Shown: positions 6,467 to 9,127 of the stretch, in pieces
Numbering within the stretch: the stretch's first letter is position 1
How the letters are laid out: every line of letters starts with the position of its first letter
Source: Deferribacterales bacterium
Lineage (GTDB): Bacteria > Chrysiogenota > Deferribacteres > Deferribacterales > JAISNW01
DNA: 9,127 nucleotides
Direction of reading: 5' to 3'
Assembly (NCBI GenBank): GCA_025997275.1
Contig: BNUJ01000059.1
Span: 1-9,127 of the forward strand
Made by a program: the position numbers and the translations under genes
The notes under the pieces: generated by a model
The model's database searches: none
Seen by the model: the letters and a program-made list of their open reading frames with translations, nothing else
Told to the model about the DNA's origin: nothing

Positions 6467-7858
6467 ATGATTATAAAGCTAAAAAGCGTTTTTGTGAAGT
6501 ATTTAATGAACGCTAAATACAAGCAGTTCATCAAACAAAGCTGGCACGCCACCGCGCCGATGCTTGTCATACTATTCTTTGATTTTGCTATGAGTATGAC
6601 AGATGTCCTAGTCGCCCGTTTGCTCGGTAAAGAAACACAAGCGGCGGTCGGACTGGCGAACCAATCCTACTATATGGTAGCTTTCGTCATCTACGCCCTT
6701 ACAGTCGGCACTATAGCCACCATATCACGTGTGCACGGCTCAGACGAGCGCGAAAAGAAATTGCCCCGCGCAATATTAACAGCAATCACCATAGCTAGTG
6801 GCTGTGCGCTTGTAATTACGCTCCTGTCAGTGCTAATATCCCCGTTTATCATAGAACATTTCGGCGTGGCAGACGAGGTGCGCCGCAAAGCGGTGAATCT
6901 AGTTCATATATATTGTTGCGGTATCTTCTTTCAGCTAATGGTGCAACATTTCAATGGCATCTTGCGCGCCTGCCAGCTAGTGCACACGTCTATGGCAGCT
7001 ATGATTGCAGCAGGTATTATAAACATCACGCTCAATATAGTTTTTGTGTTCTACACACCTATCGGCGAGGCGGGCATAGCCCTGTCAACCGCCGTTGCAT
7101 GGCTGTTCGCTTTCTTCATCACAGGTTGGCAGATGCTGAAGCTGATGAAGTGGCGATTTATAAAGCTGAGTAGGGATTTTTCACGTGAGATTGCCAGCAA
7201 AATTGCCCGTATTAGCTGGCCCAGTGCAATAGTATCGTGCAACTGGCAAATATCGGGGATACTAATCTTTGCCATAGTGGGTATGCTACCAGAAAACAGC
7301 ACAGAAACTATGGCTGCATTGACTGCGGGACTACGTATAGAGGCAGTCATCTTTATGCCGGCGTTCGCATTCAATATGGCTAATGCGGTGCTGGTGGGTC
7401 ACCTGCTAGGGGAGAATAAACCAGACGATGCATTCACTATGGGACTACTCACGACTATTGTGGGCGTATTTTGCATAACTGTCATTACCCTTGCGGTTAT
7501 TATGGGTGCGACACCGCTGGCTAACCTGCTAGCCGCTAAGGGAACTAATGGCGAGGTTGACGGGTTGGTGTTGCAAGAGATAACAAAATATCTGCGAATA
7601 GTGATGATTTCAGAGCCATTTGTAGCGGCGCACCTGATGTTTGGCGGAGCTTTGATGGGCGCAGGCGATACCCGTGCGCTGATGTATTATCACCTAATAA
7701 GCCTATGGGTGTTTAGGATACCGATAGCATATATTTTCGGCATAGTGCTAGGCTACGGCGCAGTGGGCATCTGGTGGGCGATGAACTTTACGTTCTTCTG
7801 CCAAGCAATACTAGCGGGGAGACGCTATCTTTCAAGACGCTGGCTCTCAAATTACTAG
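6467..7858 (+). CDS. MATE-family multidrug/Na+ (or H+) antiporter
   Basis: Inner-membrane efflux transporter of the MATE family, which exports cationic drugs or metabolites in exchange for Na+ or H+. About 12 hydrophobic segments are spread over the whole protein. Family features include the first helix with FDFAMSMTDVLVARLLG then QAAVGLAN, the inter-helix GIIN-x-x-LN signature in the first half (AAGIINITLNIVFV), and the second-half equivalents MANAVLVGHLLGENKPDDA and FGGALMGAGDTRALM. The substrate cannot be told from sequence. Three in-frame ATGs are possible: 6452 lies inside the promoter; 6467 is chosen because it follows the -10 box by 5 nt (leaderless); 6506 (MNAKYKQF) is nearest the usual MATE N-terminus but has no clear Shine-Dalgarno. 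The first 30 bases overlap the promoter of the opposite operon. Confidence 0.9.
   Translation: MIIKLKSVFVKYLMNAKYKQFIKQSWHATAPMLVILFFDFAMSMTDVLVARLLGKETQAAVGLANQSYYMVAFVIYALTVGTIATISRVHGSDEREKKLPRAILTAITIASGCALVITLLSVLISPFIIEHFGVADEVRRKAVNLVHIYCCGIFFQLMVQHFNGILRACQLVHTSMAAMIAAGIINITLNIVFVFYTPIGEAGIALSTAVAWLFAFFITGWQMLKLMKWRFIKLSRDFSREIASKIARISWPSAIVSCNWQISGILIFAIVGMLPENSTETMAALTAGLRIEAVIFMPAFAFNMANAVLVGHLLGENKPDDAFTMGLLTTIVGVFCITVITLAVIMGATPLANLLAAKGTNGEVDGLVLQEITKYLRIVMISEPFVAAHLMFGGALMGAGDTRALMYYHLISLWVFRIPIAYIFGIVLGYGAVGIWWAMNFTFFCQAILAGRRYLSRRWLSNY
6470..6498 (-). promoter_or_regulatory. Promoter of the CcsA/HemX-like gene and rnhB operon
   Basis: On the minus strand, TTCACA (6493-6498) is followed by a 17-bp spacer and a perfect TATAAT (6470-6475). 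The predicted start near 6463 gives a leader of about 30 nt containing the GAGG ribosome-binding site. The promoter lies inside the first codons of the rightward MATE gene. Confidence 0.65.
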
Positions 7859-7862
7859 TTTC

Positions 7863-7891
7863 TTGACAAGCAAGAAATGGTTGTGTATAAT
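7863..7891 (+). promoter_or_regulatory. Consensus promoter of the DNA methyltransferase gene
   Basis: TTGACA (7863-7868), a 17-bp spacer and TATAAT (7886-7891): a perfect match to the sigma-70-type consensus in both boxes and spacing. It begins 5 bp after the MATE stop codon. The -10 ends 5 nt before the ATG at 7897, leaving no room for a leader or ribosome-binding site. Confidence 0.85.
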
Positions 7892-7896
7892 CAAAT

Positions 7897-8712
7897 ATGT
7901 GCAATTTTACAGAAATTCCTTATTTTGAAGCCAACAATATAACTATATTCAATGCTGATATTCTGGTGACTAATGCTGTTGCTGATAGCTCCATTGACTT
8001 GATAGTCACTTCGCCACCATATAATGTTGATATAAATTATAAATCCAACGACGACGCTTTATCTTATGATGATTATTTAGAGTTTTCGCATAAATGGATT
8101 AGCCAATGTTTCCGCTTTGCCAAAGATGATGGACGTTTTCTATTGAATATCCCGCTTGATAAGAACAAGGGGGGACAAAAGCCAGTTGGTGCTGATATTA
8201 CACAGATTGCTAAAGACATCGGTTGGAAATATCATTCAACTATAGTTTGGAATGAGGGCAATATCTCTCGTCGCACAGCATGGGGGTCGTATATGTCAGC
8301 CTCCGCCCCGTATGTTATAGCACCAGTTGAGCTGATAGTAGTGCTATATAAAGATAGCTGGAAAAAGTTAGGCGGTAGCAGGGAAAACGATATAACAAAA
8401 GAGGAATTTATGAACTGGACAAATGGTTTATGGACATTTCAGGGGCAGAATAAAAAGGGGGCAGGCGGACATCCCGCAGCATTCCCGCTGGAACTTCCTA
8501 AACGTTGCATAAAGTTGCTTAGTTTTATAGACGATGTGGTTTTAGACCCATTTTTGGGTAGTGGCTCAACTCTTATATCCGCATATATGCACAAACGCAG
8601 GGGTGTGGGTATTGAAATAGATAAAGACTATTGCGATATAGCAATAAAACGCTTGATTCAAGAGGCGCATATAAATCAATATAACATATCAGACGAGCTA
8701 CAGTATGCCTAA
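7897..8712 (+). CDS. DNA methyltransferase, beta-class (N6-adenine or N4-cytosine), of a Type II R-M system
   Basis: Transfers a methyl group from S-adenosylmethionine to an amino group in a specific DNA sequence, here probably protecting host DNA from the endonuclease encoded next door. The catalytic motif TSPPYN lies at 38-43. A central variable region with NISRRTAWGSYMSASAPY probably includes the target-recognition part. The cofactor motif DPFLGSGST follows at 217-225, then GIEIDKDYC. Catalytic motif before cofactor motif is the beta-class order. TSPPY-type motifs occur in both N4-cytosine and N6-adenine enzymes, so the modified base and target are undetermined. At 271 residues it looks complete. 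It has its own consensus promoter, a probable leaderless start, and an 8-bp overlap with the downstream nuclease gene (ATGCCTAA). Confidence 0.93.
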   Translation: MCNFTEIPYFEANNITIFNADILVTNAVADSSIDLIVTSPPYNVDINYKSNDDALSYDDYLEFSHKWISQCFRFAKDDGRFLLNIPLDKNKGGQKPVGADITQIAKDIGWKYHSTIVWNEGNISRRTAWGSYMSASAPYVIAPVELIVVLYKDSWKKLGGSRENDITKEEFMNWTNGLWTFQGQNKKGAGGHPAAFPLELPKRCIKLLSFIDDVVLDPFLGSGSTLISAYMHKRRGVGIEIDKDYCDIAIKRLIQEAHINQYNISDELQYA

Positions 8713-9127
8713 TAAAACACTATCGCAGAACGATATTATTGTTGAGTTCTTTAAAAATAATCCCAATAGGGATATAGAACACCCAGAAGTCGTTGACTGG
8801 GCTGTTAGAGCATATAAAGAGAGAACAGGTGCTGTTTTGCGCGACCCCGATAGGGCTATTAGAAAACTAGCCCAAAACGGGTTTTTAATCAAAATTGCCA
8901 AAGGTGTTTATAAATATGACCCTGACAAGGCAAACATTAGAGCACTAGAGGACTTCACACCAACACAGAGAAAGGAAATATTTGAGCGAGACGGCTATAA
9001 ATGCGTGATTTGCGGCAAGGGCAAAAGGGATGGCGTTGAATTACACGCAGACCATTCTTACAGGGTTGTGCCTGCGGTAGCGACTGGTGTAAATCTATAC
9101 TATAAAAATGTGATTTTAAGCGGGTTT
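8705..9127 (+). CDS. HNH restriction endonuclease, partial (runs off the window)
   Basis: The ATG at 8705 overlaps the methyltransferase stop by 8 bp, so the two are probably co-translated as a restriction-modification pair. The frame is open to the window end (141 codons). Residues 1-80 are helical and look like a winged-helix DNA-binding domain (RDPDRAIRKLAQNGFLIKIAKGVYKYDP). An HNH/zinc-ribbon beginning follows: RKEIFERDGYKCVICGKG with C100 and C103, then ELHADH with H114, D116 and H117. The nuclease should cut unmethylated target DNA. After ADH the sequence (SYRVVPAVATG...) lacks the GG, NG-x-x-LC and HN elements I would expect within the next 25 residues. The 3' end may therefore be frameshifted, replaced by an insertion, or simply divergent. 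Function is inferred from the HNH motif plus the methyltransferase neighbour; the target is unknown. Confidence 0.8.
   Translation, partial: MPNKTLSQNDIIVEFFKNNPNRDIEHPEVVDWAVRAYKERTGAVLRDPDRAIRKLAQNGFLIKIAKGVYKYDPDKANIRALEDFTPTQRKEIFERDGYKCVICGKGKRDGVELHADHSYRVVPAVATGVNLYYKNVILSGF

Noticed and set aside
9056..9127. Possible CRISPR repeat or transposon end at the right edge
   Set aside because: No repeat unit, spacer or terminal inverted repeat can be seen in the 72 bases available.
1..9127. tRNA, rRNA, riboswitch or CRISPR array
   Set aside because: The intergenic gaps are short (longest 175 bp) and none shows a cloverleaf, conserved rRNA stretch, aptamer pattern or regular repeats.

Overview
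This window comes from a motile bacterium of moderate GC content. Dense coding and bacterial-type -35/-10 promoters support that. I cannot fix the phylum: Ile codon ATA is frequent, and three of the rightward genes appear to be leaderless (the -10 box lies only 5-7 nt before the ATG, with no Shine-Dalgarno). Leaderless genes are common in, for example, Actinobacteria, Deinococcus-Thermus and Chloroflexi. The LQRMRELAVQ stretch in the complete flagellin matches the TLR5-type D1 motif, but that does not prove host association.

Left end (1-3300): two flagellin loci. Positions 170-700 hold the C-terminal third of one flagellin on the + strand. Immediately left of it, positions 1-166 read on the MINUS strand as an internal flagellin segment. 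That segment aligns without gaps over 55 residues (30 identities by eye) to the segment lying just upstream of the equivalent point in the second flagellin. The two halves meet at the palindrome CTGCAG inside a 30-bp imperfect dyad. The simplest reading is an inverted segment of about 255 bp inside the flagellin gene, caught in the inverted (coding-off) orientation. A complete 794-residue flagellin with a very large central domain follows (808-3192), then two intergenic hairpins.

Middle (3330-6500): tex, a transcription/RNA-binding factor, runs right from a near-consensus promoter that predicts a leaderless mRNA. It overlaps tail-to-tail by 24 bp with rnhB (RNase HII). rnhB is the second gene of a leftward two-gene operon whose first gene is a short CcsA/HemX-like membrane protein without the family's recognisable heme motifs. 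The two genes are joined by a TAGTG stop/start overlap. The operon's promoter and that of the rightward MATE transporter gene are interlocked, with predicted start sites only a few bases apart.

Right end (6467-9127): a MATE-family efflux transporter is followed by a probable Type II restriction-modification pair. The DNA methyltransferase gene (consensus TTGACA-17-TATAAT promoter, leaderless start) overlaps by 8 bp an HNH endonuclease gene that runs off the window. The endonuclease stops resembling an HNH domain right after its His-Ala-Asp-His motif (about 9056), so a rearrangement or divergent end is possible there.
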